Positions 26,622 to 35,448 of a stretch of 64,000 nucleotides of DNA are shown here, in pieces; position 1 is the stretch's first letter; every line of letters starts with the position of its first letter. The DNA lies in assembly GCA_045560765.1 (NCBI GenBank), contig JBJKZD010000003.1, positions 62,001 to 126,000 of the forward strand, given 5' to 3'. A program made the position numbers and the translations under genes. This DNA is from UBA9926 sp913064795. Lineage in GTDB: Bacteria; Pseudomonadota; Gammaproteobacteria; Pseudomonadales; Azotimanducaceae. The notes under the pieces are model-generated. The model had not been told where the DNA came from. It searched no databases and saw only the letters and a program-made list of their open reading frames with translations.

Positions 26622-26766
26622 CACTGCTGATCCATGCCGCCATGTTCACTCAACGGCGATGCAGAAACCTCAACCGAAAGACAAGTATGCGGGAAGCAAA
26701 AACAGAAGACCAATAGACACCCGATGAGAATTAACGCAGACTCAAAGGCGGGGAGATCTCCAAACT

Positions 26767-27351
26767 TTGAAGTCCAAAAACCTCATCCTGTTTCACAAGC
26801 CCTACGGCGTTCTCTGCCAGTTTTCGGGCTCGACGCCGAATCTTGGAAACTTTATCCCGACCAAGGGCTTTTACGCTGCCGGTCGATTGGATAAGGACTC
26901 CGAAGGATTACTCGCGCTCACGAACTCTGGCTTACTTCAAGCTCGCATCACCGAGCCCCGACACAAAATGTCAAAATCCTATTGGGTCGAGGTTGAAGGA
27001 GAATGCTCCACAGAGGCCTTAAATGCACTGAGATCTGGGCTAAGGCTCAAAGATGGAATAACCCGGCCACTTCGAGCCGACGTCATCGAGGCGCCCCTGC
27101 CCGAAAGAGATCCACCAGTCAGGGTCAGGAAAACCCAACCGACGAGCTGGCTTAACATCACGCTCAAAGAGGGTAAAAATCGGCAGATCAGAAGAATGAC
27201 AGCACACATAGGGCATCCCACCTTGCGGCTATTTCGACATCAGATTGGTCCCTGGAACATCGATCAGCTTAAACCCGGAGCGTGGAGCGAGCACGCTGTC
27301 AACTTGCCCCAGCAATCTAGTCGGAGGCGTCGCCCCAAGCAGCTTCTTTAG
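26767..27351 (+). CDS. rluE: 23S rRNA/tRNA pseudouridine synthase, RsuA/RluE family
   Basis: This 194-aa protein of the RsuA/RluB/C/E/F group most resembles RluE, which makes pseudouridine 2457 in 23S rRNA. The catalytic motif is GRLDKDSEGLLALTNSG near residues 38-54, with the nucleophile Asp in GRLD. KSYWVEVEGE and LKEGKNRQIRRMTAHIGHPTLRL are the other family blocks. There is no N-terminal S4 domain, as expected for RluE. The start is a TTG at 26767 with GGGGAG about 10 bases upstream. Its last 35 bp overlap the 3' end of moaE on the opposite strand. Confidence 0.88.
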   Translation: MKSKNLILFHKPYGVLCQFSGSTPNLGNFIPTKGFYAAGRLDKDSEGLLALTNSGLLQARITEPRHKMSKSYWVEVEGECSTEALNALRSGLRLKDGITRPLRADVIEAPLPERDPPVRVRKTQPTSWLNITLKEGKNRQIRRMTAHIGHPTLRLFRHQIGPWNIDQLKPGAWSEHAVNLPQQSSRRRRPKQLL

Positions 27352-27784
27352 ACAGATCTGACCCACGGGCTGCAACCCAGCGATCACCTCCTGAGGTGCT
27401 TTCCTTCTTCCAAAAGGTTGCCTGGGTTTTTAAATAATCCATGATCATTTCGCAGGCTGAAAATGCTTCCCCGCGATGACCCGCCGCCACAGCTACCAGC
27501 ACAATATTATCTCCAGCCAAAAGCGAGCCGATTCGATGAACAACAACCGCGCCCAATAATCCAAATCTCGACTCTGCTTGATCAAGAATTCGGTGCAGCT
27601 GTTTTTCGGTCATTCCCGGATAATGCTCAAGGTACAGCGACTCAATCGAATCATCGTCATTCAAGTCTCGAACCACGCCGGCAAAAAAACAGAATCCTCC
27701 CGCCGCGCTGGTCTGGGACTTCAAGGACTCCAGAACTGCATCGATCCCGAAGTCCTCGAGTTGAATCTGAATTTTCCGATACAT
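27317..27784 (-). CDS. moaE: Molybdopterin synthase catalytic subunit MoaE
   Basis: This 155-aa large subunit of molybdopterin synthase converts cyclic pyranopterin monophosphate to molybdopterin with sulfur from MoaD. Family blocks are visible: GGFCFFAGVVRD near residues 29-40, LEHYPGMTEKQLHRI, VVVHRIGSLLAGDNIVLVAVAAGHRGEAF and the catalytic-loop region TQATFWKKE with the conserved Lys residues. It begins 1 bp after the moaD stop codon. It converges with and overlaps the pseudouridine synthase gene by 35 bp. Confidence 0.95.
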   Translation of the reverse strand: MYRKIQIQLEDFGIDAVLESLKSQTSAAGGFCFFAGVVRDLNDDDSIESLYLEHYPGMTEKQLHRILDQAESRFGLLGAVVVHRIGSLLAGDNIVLVAVAAGHRGEAFSACEMIMDYLKTQATFWKKESTSGGDRWVAARGSDLSKEAAWGDASD

Positions 27785-27785
27785 A

Positions 27786-28034
27786 TCAACCGCCTGTTAC
27801 GGGAGGGAAAAAAGCCACCTCATCATTGGCGTTTAGCGGCGCATCGCGGTCAACCATTTGCTGGTTGACCGCAAGCAACAGAGACTCAGTCTCTGCATAG
27901 CTGGCCAAGCTCTGCCCATCCGGCAGAAAAATCTGCGTCATGAGTGCCTTAACTGTCTCCGGTTGATCCGAAGTCAACACCATTTCAGAGCATCCCATGG
28001 TCTCCCTAAGCGAGGCGAAAAACAAAACTTTCAC
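27786..28034 (-). CDS. moaD: Molybdopterin synthase sulfur carrier subunit MoaD
   Basis: This 82-aa ubiquitin-fold sulfur carrier ends in the Gly-Gly tail (FFPPVTGG) that is adenylated by MoeB and thiocarboxylated. The start is the GTG at 28034, which overlaps the moaC stop by 4 bp (GTGA) and gives MKVLFFASLRETMG. The longer frame from a TTG at 28049 reads into moaC. NANDEVAFFPPVTGG is typical. moaA, moaB and moeB are not in the window. Confidence 0.95.
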   Translation of the reverse strand: MKVLFFASLRETMGCSEMVLTSDQPETVKALMTQIFLPDGQSLASYAETESLLLAVNQQMVDRDAPLNANDEVAFFPPVTGG

Positions 28035-28516
28035 GATGCCTCGCTCCAATCACCTGATAGCCCACCGGATTTCTGAAGTAATTTGACAGCGGAGATGACC
28101 ATTGATCGATCAACGGCCTTACACATGTCATAGACCGTTAACCCCGCCACACAGACAGCAGTCAGCGCCTCCATCTCAACACCCGTGCTGCCTGTCAATC
28201 GACACTCCGCCTCAATATTCACTCTCGATTGCGCCTCATCGATCTCAAACTCAACATCAATACCCGTAAGACCCAGTGGATGACACAGAGGAATCAGCTC
28301 CGAACATCGCTTGGCGGCCTGAATGCCAGCAATCTTTGCAACGGTCAAAACGTCCCCCTTCTTGTGGGTTGCATCAATGATCATTGTCAACGTCGCAGGC
28401 TGCATCTGCACATAGCCACTGGCGCGCGCTACGCGGAAACTCTCGGCCTTGCGGCTCACATCCACCATCGTCGCAGCACCATTGGCGTCAATGTGCGTTA
28501 AAACTTTTTCGGGCAT
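28031..28516 (-). CDS. moaC: Cyclic pyranopterin monophosphate synthase MoaC
   Basis: This 161-aa enzyme finishes the MoaA/MoaC reaction giving cyclic pyranopterin monophosphate, the first molybdenum cofactor precursor. Key regions are KGDVLTVAKIAGIQAAKRCSELIPLCHPL (active-site Lys and His), TGSTGVEMEALTAV and YDMCKAVDRSMVI (with the conserved Lys-x-x-Asp region). The start is taken at the ATG at 28516; the longer frame to 28567 would overlap the start of the divergent NUDIX gene. It leads a moaC-moaD-moaE operon. Confidence 0.96.
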   Translation of the reverse strand: MPEKVLTHIDANGAATMVDVSRKAESFRVARASGYVQMQPATLTMIIDATHKKGDVLTVAKIAGIQAAKRCSELIPLCHPLGLTGIDVEFEIDEAQSRVNIEAECRLTGSTGVEMEALTAVCVAGLTVYDMCKAVDRSMVISAVKLLQKSGGLSGDWSEAS

Positions 28517-28554
28517 AATAGGACTCTCATCTCGCTGTTCATTAGGAAGGCACT

Positions 28555-28995
28555 TTGCGCTGGCCACCAGAAATCACCGTTGCCGCTATTGTACCTCGGA
28601 ATCAGGACTTCCTCATGGTTGAAGAATTGTCCCAGGGCAAAACCGTGATCAATCAGCCCGCCGGCCATCTCGAACCCAACGAATCTTTAATCGAAGCGGT
28701 CATCCGAGAAGTCCTGGAGGAGACCGCCTATCTTACGCGCCCTGAAGCGATTATCGGCCTATATCAGCACCCATCACAGTCCGCAGATATCCTTTATTTT
28801 AGGATTTGCTTTTTATGCCGAGTCATTGAGAAAACCAACCGTCCCCTTGACCCGGATATCCAAGCAGCGCTTTGGCTCCCCGTCGAGCAAATTGAAGAGC
28901 GACCCCATCGAAGCCCATTGGTGCGGCGCTGCCTGTCAGATTATCTCGCAGGTCAGCGATTCCCACTCACGCTTTACCAGGAGGTTCTCGCTTGA
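28555..28995 (+). CDS. NUDIX hydrolase (NudJ-like phosphatase)
   Basis: This 146-aa protein has a NUDIX box at about residues 37-59: GHLEPNESLIEAVIREVLEE with Thr-Ala after it. The REVLEE core and metal-binding glutamates are present. Related proteins beside mnmA (NudJ/YmfB group) hydrolyse nucleoside di- and triphosphates, including thiamine pyrophosphate forms. The start is a TTG at 28555 with AGGAAGG upstream. It lies directly before mnmA, hflD and purB, as in other gammaproteobacteria. The exact substrate is not readable. Confidence 0.9.
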   Translation: MRWPPEITVAAIVPRNQDFLMVEELSQGKTVINQPAGHLEPNESLIEAVIREVLEETAYLTRPEAIIGLYQHPSQSADILYFRICFLCRVIEKTNRPLDPDIQAALWLPVEQIEERPHRSPLVRRCLSDYLAGQRFPLTLYQEVLA

Positions 28996-29031
28996 GATAT
29001 CTAAGCGATCTTTCGCCTCCCCGGGGCGGGC

Positions 29032-30141
29032 ATGGCGATGCCTAGCTCACCCCTTGTTATCGTTGGGCTCTCAGGCGGCGTCGACTCTTCCGTCAGTGCA
29101 CTGTTACTACTCAAAGCGGGCTACCGGGTTGCCGGCCTCTTTATGAAAAATTGGGAAGAGGATGATGGCAGTGAGTATTGCACAGCCAAACAGGATCTCA
29201 GTGATGCGCAAGCGGTGGCTGATCAACTCGGGATCGAACTCCATCAAGCAAATTTCGCAGCGGAATACTGGGACAATGTCTTTTCACATTTCTTAACCGA
29301 GTATGAAGCAGGCAGGACCCCTAATCCGGATGTCTTATGCAACCGCGAAATCAAGTTCAAAGTTTTTCTAGATTATGCTCGTCTTTTAGGCGCTGATTTT
29401 ATTGCGACCGGTCATTACGCGAGGTTGCGGCGGTCAGAGACCGGTGAGGTCGAACTCCTCAGGGGTATTGACACCAACAAAGATCAATCTTATTTCCTAC
29501 AGTCGGTCTCCGGGGCCCAATTTGAAAACTGCCTCTTCCCTGTTGGCGCGCTCACCAAACCTGAAGTAAGGGCTCTAGCAGAAGACGCAGGACTTCAAAC
29601 CTTTGACAAGAAAGATTCCACTGGCATTTGTTTTATTGGGGAGCGTAGGTTTAGCGACTTCCTGAGCACTTACCTTGCGGCTCAACCCGGCAGGATTCGT
29701 TCACCGGAAGGCATAACCCTGGGCCAACATCAGGGGCTAATCTACCATACCCTTGGACAGCGTCAGGGTCTGGGTATCGGCGGTGTACAGGGCGGTCTCG
29801 ATGCCCCTTGGTACGTCGCTGCAAAAGACCTAGGGTCCAACGAGCTGATCGTTTGCCAGGGCAAGGACCACCCTGCGCTCTACTCGACCACCATCGAAGT
29901 GCATCAGCTGCATTGGGTCAATCACCCCATCCAGCCTGGCCCAATCTCCGCCAAACTCCGTTATCGCCAGGCAGACCAAACAGGCACGATTACAGCCCAC
30001 AACCTGGAGCAAAACACCCTCACCGTGACCTTCGAGGTTCCCCAAAGAGCTGCAACACCGGGTCAGTGGGCCTGCTTTTATCAGCAAGATGTTTGCGTTG
30101 GCGGCGGCATCATCCAATCGACTAACGCGCGGATCAATTAA
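29032..30141 (+). CDS. mnmA: tRNA-specific 2-thiouridylase MnmA
   Basis: This 369-aa enzyme uses ATP and TusE-borne sulfur to thiolate U34 of tRNA Lys/Glu/Gln. The PP-loop SGGVDSSVSALL lies at residues 14-25. The catalytic cysteines are Cys103 (NPDVLCNREIKF) and Cys200 (STGICFIGERRF), and D-x-x-Y-F-L-Q (DQSYFLQ) follows the conserved order. The stop overlaps the hflD ATG (TAATG). Functionally it is the terminal enzyme of the tusDCBE relay at 12.1-13.5 kb. Confidence 0.97.
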   Translation: MAMPSSPLVIVGLSGGVDSSVSALLLLKAGYRVAGLFMKNWEEDDGSEYCTAKQDLSDAQAVADQLGIELHQANFAAEYWDNVFSHFLTEYEAGRTPNPDVLCNREIKFKVFLDYARLLGADFIATGHYARLRRSETGEVELLRGIDTNKDQSYFLQSVSGAQFENCLFPVGALTKPEVRALAEDAGLQTFDKKDSTGICFIGERRFSDFLSTYLAAQPGRIRSPEGITLGQHQGLIYHTLGQRQGLGIGGVQGGLDAPWYVAAKDLGSNELIVCQGKDHPALYSTTIEVHQLHWVNHPIQPGPISAKLRYRQADQTGTITAHNLEQNTLTVTFEVPQRAATPGQWACFYQQDVCVGGGIIQSTNARIN

Positions 30142-30767
30142 TGGCAGCACACACCCAAAACGTCCAAGGGAGAGTGCTTGCACTTGCGGGGCTCGTTCAG
30201 GCCAGTTCGCTTTGCTTGAGCATCGCCAATTCAGGACTGGCGTCCTCGGATGCGGCTCAGGCCTGTCGAGGGAGCCTGTTTAAATTTGACGCTGATACAG
30301 TGTTTGATATCTATGAAGATGGCGACCTCCTCACCTTGGGCAAGAAAAACCTTATCCGTCTGCTGAGCGGTCCATCTGAGACCGACCGAGCATTAATCAG
30401 CATCAGTGGTGGAATGCTAAGACTCGCAAGACGTTTGAGCGCCAACGACACAGCGCAGCGTCAATTAAAAGCCGGCCTATTTGCGATTATTGAAGACACC
30501 CAACAGCTACATGAACCGGCCGCTCGACATTCTGCGATCGACCAACGCTGCGCCGCTTTATATCAGGAACACATCAGCCCGCTTGCACAACGAATTGTCA
30601 TCCATGGCGGTGAAGCGCATTTAAGTCGTTCAGAAAATACAGATCGCATCCGAGCCCTGCTGCTCGCAGGAACACGGGCCGGATTTCTGTTCTATCAAAT
30701 GGGAGGCTCACGCTGGCAGTTAATCTTTCAGCGACAACAAATCCGCCATCAATTAAACTTTATCTAA
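30141..30767 (+). CDS. hflD: High-frequency lysogenization protein HflD homologue
   Basis: This 208-aa, mainly helical, membrane-associated protein of the HflD (DUF489) family is named for its effect on lambda CII in E. coli; its general cellular role is poorly defined. Family marks are LALAGLVQASSLC near the N-terminus and LLAGTRAGFLFYQMGGSRWQLIFQRQQI near the C-terminus. The gene sits between mnmA and purB, its conserved position. The start ATG overlaps the mnmA stop by one base. purB begins 22 bp downstream. Confidence 0.93.
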   Translation: MAAHTQNVQGRVLALAGLVQASSLCLSIANSGLASSDAAQACRGSLFKFDADTVFDIYEDGDLLTLGKKNLIRLLSGPSETDRALISISGGMLRLARRLSANDTAQRQLKAGLFAIIEDTQQLHEPAARHSAIDQRCAALYQEHISPLAQRIVIHGGEAHLSRSENTDRIRALLLAGTRAGFLFYQMGGSRWQLIFQRQQIRHQLNFI

Positions 30768-30788
30768 CCCTGCGCTAAGAGAAACACC

Positions 30789-32183
30789 ATGGACCTAAGC
30801 TCCCTAACCGCCATCTCGCCCCTCGATGGCCGTTACGCGTCGAAGACCGCACCCCTGCGCGGCTTGGTCAGCGAGTACGGACTCATCAAAGCCCGCACAA
30901 CCGTTGAAATCAAGTGGCTCATTTTTCTTGCTAACACCGCAGCACTGCCAGAACTGAAAGCTATCGGTCCTTCCCAGGTGGGGATTTTAGAGTCGATTCT
31001 GAGTGATTTTGGTCCATCTGAAGCGGCTCAAATTAAAGCCATCGAAGCCCAAACCAATCATGATGTTAAGGCTGTAGAATACTTCATTAAAAATCGTATA
31101 AATGATTCTCAAGATTCTGATTTAATTAGCATTATAGAATTTGTTCATTTTGCTTGCACCTCAGAGGATATCAATAATCTAGCCCATGCGCTGATGCTCA
31201 AAGAGGCGATGATGACGATCATCCTGCCGAGTTTAGACCGCCTTGATCAAGCGCTTGAGAGATTGGCCGAGCAAACTATCGATCAACCGATGCTTGCCCG
31301 AACACACGGTCAGACAGCCTCTCCAACGACCGTTGGTAAAGAGATCGTCAACGTCGCGGCCAGGCTCAAACGACAGCGCGAACAGCTCAACCGTCAACAC
31401 TACATGGGAAAAATAAACGGCGCAGTGGGCAACTTTAATGCCCATGTTGCAGCCTACCCAGAAACCCCCTGGCCTGAACTCAGCCGACAATTTGTAGAAT
31501 CTCTGGACCTCACTTGGAATGCCTATACCACCCAGATCGAACCCCATGACTATATGGCCGAACTCTTCCAGAACATTGGACGGATCAACACAGTTCTGAT
31601 CGATTTCAACCGCGACATTTGGTCCTACATCTCTGTTGGCTACTTCAAACAGCGCGCGATCGCTGGCGAGACAGGCTCATCAACGATGCCCCACAAAGTC
31701 AATCCAATCGATTTTGAAAATTCGGAGGGCAACCTCGGAATCGCCAACGCACTACTGCATCATCTCGCCGAGAAACTCCCAATCTCAAGGTGGCAACGTG
31801 ACCTGAGCGATTCGACTGTACTCAGAAATTTGGGTGCAGGCCTGGCTTATAGCCTCATCGCTTATGAATCCACCCTAAAAGGAATGGGCAAACTTGAACT
31901 TAACCGTACCGCACTCAGCGCTGATCTTGAGCAAGCTTGGGAGGTCTTAGGCGAAGCAGCCCAAACCGTCATGCGCAAGCACGGCATCTCAAACCCCTAC
32001 GAACTCATCAAAGAAAAGACCCGAGGCCAAACCCTGGATGCATCGGGTTGGAAGCACCTCGTCGATGCGCTAGACCTTCCCGATTCAGCAAAAGAGCCGC
32101 TCTTAAAATTACGCCCAGCGGACTATACCGGCCTTGCCAAAGCGCTCAGCACAAGCTATCGAACAACGGCAACCGATGGCTGA
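30789..32183 (+). CDS. purB: Adenylosuccinate lyase
   Basis: This 464-aa fumarase/aspartase-superfamily enzyme catalyses two steps of purine synthesis: SAICAR to AICAR, and adenylosuccinate to AMP. The long PurB type of gammaproteobacteria is recognisable from LTAISPLDGRYASKT at the start. ARTHGQTASPTT holds the catalytic His, and GETGSSTMPHKVNPIDFENSEGN is the flexible signature loop with the catalytic Ser. A short AT-rich patch at about 31070-31160 does not break the frame. The last 8 bp overlap the following GNAT gene. Confidence 0.97.
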   Translation: MDLSSLTAISPLDGRYASKTAPLRGLVSEYGLIKARTTVEIKWLIFLANTAALPELKAIGPSQVGILESILSDFGPSEAAQIKAIEAQTNHDVKAVEYFIKNRINDSQDSDLISIIEFVHFACTSEDINNLAHALMLKEAMMTIILPSLDRLDQALERLAEQTIDQPMLARTHGQTASPTTVGKEIVNVAARLKRQREQLNRQHYMGKINGAVGNFNAHVAAYPETPWPELSRQFVESLDLTWNAYTTQIEPHDYMAELFQNIGRINTVLIDFNRDIWSYISVGYFKQRAIAGETGSSTMPHKVNPIDFENSEGNLGIANALLHHLAEKLPISRWQRDLSDSTVLRNLGAGLAYSLIAYESTLKGMGKLELNRTALSADLEQAWEVLGEAAQTVMRKHGISNPYELIKEKTRGQTLDASGWKHLVDALDLPDSAKEPLLKLRPADYTGLAKALSTSYRTTATDG

Positions 32184-33582
32184 TCCCGAGCTCAGGGGCG
32201 CCGATATACTTGCCGTTCATTGGCAAGACGCAATTGACGCGCTCACAGACATTCGAACCCAAGTCTTCATAGAAGAACAAAAAGTACCGGTTCAAGATGA
32301 ATGGGACAGCTTGGATGCCATCAGTTGGCACTACCTGGCTCAAGAAACCTCAAGTGTGCCTGTTGGCTGCCTACGATTGACCCCCGACGGCCAAGTCACG
32401 CGGCTGGCTGTGCTGAAGCCCTATCGCGGGCGGGGCATTGCAAAGGACTTGATGGAACGCGTCATCAAAGATGCCGCTGAGCGGCAATTCAGTGGATTGT
32501 TCCTACATGCACAATTGCCGGTGATTGGCTTTTACGAAGCGCTCGGGTTCTCTGTATCCGGGCCCGTCTTTTCCGATGCTGGAATCTTACACAGACCCAT
32601 GACGATGGCTCTGAACGCACAACCGGTCGCACGATCTACGCCAGCGGTCAGCACGCTCATCAGGGATCCAAACTTGATCGTGGAGGAGATCTCAGCCGAG
32701 GAGTTTCAGCATGCCCGAGAGGGATTTGTAGGGAAGTCAAACAATTCCATAGACGAGACCGCCCTATCGAGTCATATCGAATACTTCTCCGCGTCGGTTG
32801 ACCAAAAGATATTGGGCCTGGCCGCGCTCGAGGATTCGCAGTCAATCAAGGCATTCTTTTCTAGTCAGATGCACCACCCAGCAGTTGTCCTCGCACTGAT
32901 CGATGCACTGAAGAGTAAAGCCGCGCGCTATCGATCGCCATCATTATCAATTCCTAGGGGACTCCTAGGGGACAAAGAACTTTTGGGTCTTGGCTTTGCG
33001 CCAGAGGCCAACGATTATCGAGCGCTACTGCCGCAGCAGGACAACAGACCGGAATCGGCTTTCGCGGAAAACATTACCATCAGCCAGGCGGTCCTAGGAA
33101 CCACTAAAAACCGTTATCCGTTTCGCACCTTCAAACAGTGCCGTGAACTTGTCGATCTTTTAACAATGCAGGCTTTGCGACGTATTCGAATTTGGTCGCC
33201 ACAACTCGATCAAGACTTATTCAGTCGATTGGACCTCGCAAGTTGCTGCTCAAAACTTGCGAGAAAGAATGCGCATACGCGTATCGAGATTCTAATTCAC
33301 GATAGTCATACCCTGGTGCATCACGGTCATCATCTGCTCGAACTCAGCAGAAGGCTTCCCTCGAGCATCAAAATCAAACGCGCCGATGAGGAAACCCGGC
33401 AGAGTCGCCAGGAACTGGTTCTGGCAGATGATCGGGGTTTGATGGTTCGCCCAACAGAGGAACACTATCAGGGATGGGCCAATTTCAATGACATTCCAGC
33501 ATGCCAACGTTTTCACAAGCAATTCGAGCGCGCTTGGCGCGCGGCCAGTGAGGACCCCCAGCTTCGAGTCTTGAATCTCTAG
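32176..33582 (+). CDS. GNAT acetyltransferase fused to a DUF7931-like C-terminal domain
   Basis: The protein has 468 aa from the ATG at 32176, inside the purB stop region (ATGGCTGA). Residues about 15-145 form a GNAT N-acetyltransferase of the ElaA/YjaB kind. The acetyl-CoA loop is LAVLKPYRGRGIAKDLMERV, and GFYEALGF is the usual C-terminal block. Residues about 150-300 are not recognised but may be a second, degenerate GNAT-like lobe. Residues about 305-468 (YPFRTFKQCRELVDLL... SPQLDQDLF... WANFNDIP) resemble the PLD-like DUF7931 domain often found alone next to such genes. It is probably cotranscribed with purB. Substrate unknown. Confidence 0.78.
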   Translation: MADPELRGADILAVHWQDAIDALTDIRTQVFIEEQKVPVQDEWDSLDAISWHYLAQETSSVPVGCLRLTPDGQVTRLAVLKPYRGRGIAKDLMERVIKDAAERQFSGLFLHAQLPVIGFYEALGFSVSGPVFSDAGILHRPMTMALNAQPVARSTPAVSTLIRDPNLIVEEISAEEFQHAREGFVGKSNNSIDETALSSHIEYFSASVDQKILGLAALEDSQSIKAFFSSQMHHPAVVLALIDALKSKAARYRSPSLSIPRGLLGDKELLGLGFAPEANDYRALLPQQDNRPESAFAENITISQAVLGTTKNRYPFRTFKQCRELVDLLTMQALRRIRIWSPQLDQDLFSRLDLASCCSKLARKNAHTRIEILIHDSHTLVHHGHHLLELSRRLPSSIKIKRADEETRQSRQELVLADDRGLMVRPTEEHYQGWANFNDIPACQRFHKQFERAWRAASEDPQLRVLNL

Positions 33583-33659
33583 CAGCCAGCACCATCAAGC
33601 AACAAGCGGTTCAGGGGCGGCAGCATGATCACACTGCCTCGATGGCTTACTGAATGTCT

Positions 33660-34142
33660 CTAAGTCAATGCGCTCGGGGCTGCTAGGACGCCGTTATTAT
33701 CCGCATAGAGGTAATGCCCAGGGACCCACTCTACACCTGCGAAGAAAAGTTTTTCATCGGTACGGCCAATACCCCTTTTCACGCTTTTCATCGGATGAGC
33801 GGCAAGCGCCATGACCCCAATCGGCAATTTGCTGATGATATCGACATCACGAATGCACCCAAAAATAACCAAGCCTGACCAACCGTGATCACACGCTTTC
33901 TGCGCCAAGTTATCACCCAGCATTCCGCACCGCATCGAGCCACCGGCATCGACTACCAATACCCGGCCTTGCCCCGGGGCATCGACCCCGCTGGCAATCA
34001 GAGAGTTGTCTTCAAAACAGCTGATGGTTGTTATTTCTCCGGAAAAACAATCGTTTCCCCCGAAACTACGAAACATCGGATCCGCCACGTGAACGAGGTC
34101 GGGATAGGCGTCGCACAAGTCGGGTAACGGGTGTCTTGTCAT
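33660..34142 (-). CDS. rraA: RraA family protein (regulator of RNase E activity A)
   Basis: This 160-aa protein of the RraA/HMG-aldolase-like fold matches the short RraA type that binds and inhibits RNase E. Recognisable blocks are FGGNDCFSGEITTISCFEDNSL near residues 27-48, GRVLVVDAGGSMRCGMLGDNLA, and GWSGLVIFGCIRDVDII. The GxxxGxxGD-like element and RD pair are also shared with 4-hydroxy-4-methyl-2-oxoglutarate aldolases, so enzymatic activity is not excluded. It lies 60 bp downstream of prpC on the same strand. Confidence 0.9.
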   Translation of the reverse strand: MTRHPLPDLCDAYPDLVHVADPMFRSFGGNDCFSGEITTISCFEDNSLIASGVDAPGQGRVLVVDAGGSMRCGMLGDNLAQKACDHGWSGLVIFGCIRDVDIISKLPIGVMALAAHPMKSVKRGIGRTDEKLFFAGVEWVPGHYLYADNNGVLAAPSALT

Positions 34143-34202
34143 GACGCGCTCAGCACCCTATTCCCACAGTTTCGTCTACCCTCGTTAAACATCGCGCCGG
34201 AG

Positions 34203-35327
34203 TCACCGCTGATCAAGGGGTTGAAAAGGACGTATGTCTGGTCCGATGTAGTCAGCACTTGGACGAATCAATCGATTGTTTGAACGCTGCTCCATGACAT
34301 GGGCAGCCCAGCCGGTCAATCGCGACATCACAAAGATTGGTGTAAAAATCTTTGTCGGGATACCCATGTAGTTATAAGCAGAAGCATGGAAAAAATCCGC
34401 GTTGGGAAATAATTCTTTGGTCTGCCACATCGTGTCGGCGATGACGCAGGAAATATCATAAAGGGTGCTGTCGCCGTTTTCTTCCGCCAGTTTACTGGCC
34501 CAAGCTTTGATGATGGCGTTGCGAGGATCGGAAGTTCGGTAGATCGCATGTCCGAAACCCATAATCAGGTCCTTTCGTTCCAACATGGCCAATACTTCGG
34601 CCTCAACGCTATCAACTGCATCGAACTTCTCGATCAGCTCCATCGCCGCTTCATTGGCACCTCCGTGAAGTGGACCCCGGAGTGAACCAATCGCGCCCGT
34701 GATACACGAATACATATCCGAAAGTGTGGCTGCACAGACTCTGGCAGTGAAGGTACTTGCATTGAATTCGTGCTCAGCGTAGAGAATGAGCGATGAATTC
34801 ATAACCTCGCGATGCAGGTCGCTCGGTGTCTTATCCAGTAACATTTTGAGGAAATGCCCGCCAATGGAATCTTCCTGGGTCTCGGTACTGATGCGCACGC
34901 CGTCGTGGCTAAATCGATACCAGTAACAAATAATCCCTGGTAACGTCGCCAGAAGGCGGTCAGCGGCTTCCTGCTGCTGCTCAAACTCAGTTTCGGGCTC
35001 GAGATTACCCAACATCGAGCAGCCTGTTCGCATCACATCCATCGGGTGGGTTTCTTTGGGAATCGATTCAAGAACTTGCTTTAGGGAATCAGGCAAATCC
35101 CGGAGTCCAATCAATCGGGCTTCGTAATCCGCTAACTCAACCCGGGTCGGCAAAGCCCCGTAAAGTAACATGTAGGCGACCTCCTCGAAGCGAGCATTGG
35201 CCGCCAAATCTTCAATGGTATAGCCGCGATAGGTCAATCCCGCACCTTCTTTACCGACGGTGCAAAGCGCTGTTTCTCCCGCAGACTGCCCTCTTAGCCC
35301 TGCTCCCCCTAGCTTTTTATCGACCAT
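34203..35327 (-). CDS. prpC: 2-methylcitrate synthase
   Basis: This 374-aa citrate-synthase-family enzyme condenses propionyl-CoA with oxaloacetate in the methylcitrate cycle. It begins KLGGAGLRGQSAGETALCTVG, close to PrpC proteins. The catalytic histidines are in GPLHGGANEAAM and GFGHAIYRTSDPR, with the catalytic Asp later in PNADFFHASAYN. Its length (about 370 aa) is typical of PrpC and shorter than hexameric GltA. It follows prpB after 121 bp. A minor citrate synthase activity is known for the family. Confidence 0.95.
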   Translation of the reverse strand: MVDKKLGGAGLRGQSAGETALCTVGKEGAGLTYRGYTIEDLAANARFEEVAYMLLYGALPTRVELADYEARLIGLRDLPDSLKQVLESIPKETHPMDVMRTGCSMLGNLEPETEFEQQQEAADRLLATLPGIICYWYRFSHDGVRISTETQEDSIGGHFLKMLLDKTPSDLHREVMNSSLILYAEHEFNASTFTARVCAATLSDMYSCITGAIGSLRGPLHGGANEAAMELIEKFDAVDSVEAEVLAMLERKDLIMGFGHAIYRTSDPRNAIIKAWASKLAEENGDSTLYDISCVIADTMWQTKELFPNADFFHASAYNYMGIPTKIFTPIFVMSRLTGWAAHVMEQRSNNRLIRPSADYIGPDIRPFQPLDQR

Positions 35328-35448
35328 TTAGATCTCCTTAAAAGTGTCATTTTCTGTCGAATCCAATCCGTTCAGTTTATCCTACAAGCTTCATTCGGTC
35401 AGGACTCAGCTTGAGCCACAAACGCTTCCAGGCCCTTAACGGCGCTTG

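Larger units (their letters stand above)
26172..26766. other. Intergenic region between clpS and the pseudouridine synthase
   Basis: No conserved gene is recognised. The stretch holds a 21-bp minisatellite (26418-26510) and, on the plus strand, a possible intrinsic terminator (26595-26621). Two repeat-spanning frames exist: 72 codons on plus (26314-26532) and 76 codons on minus (26339-26569, from a TTG). Neither has a good ribosome site. In Pseudomonas the corresponding interval carries cspD, icd and idh; none is present here. Confidence 0.5.

Noticed and set aside
31060..31160. AT-rich patch in purB as a transfer junction or insertion
   Set aside because: The frame and the conserved PurB residues run through without a break, so it is a local composition change.
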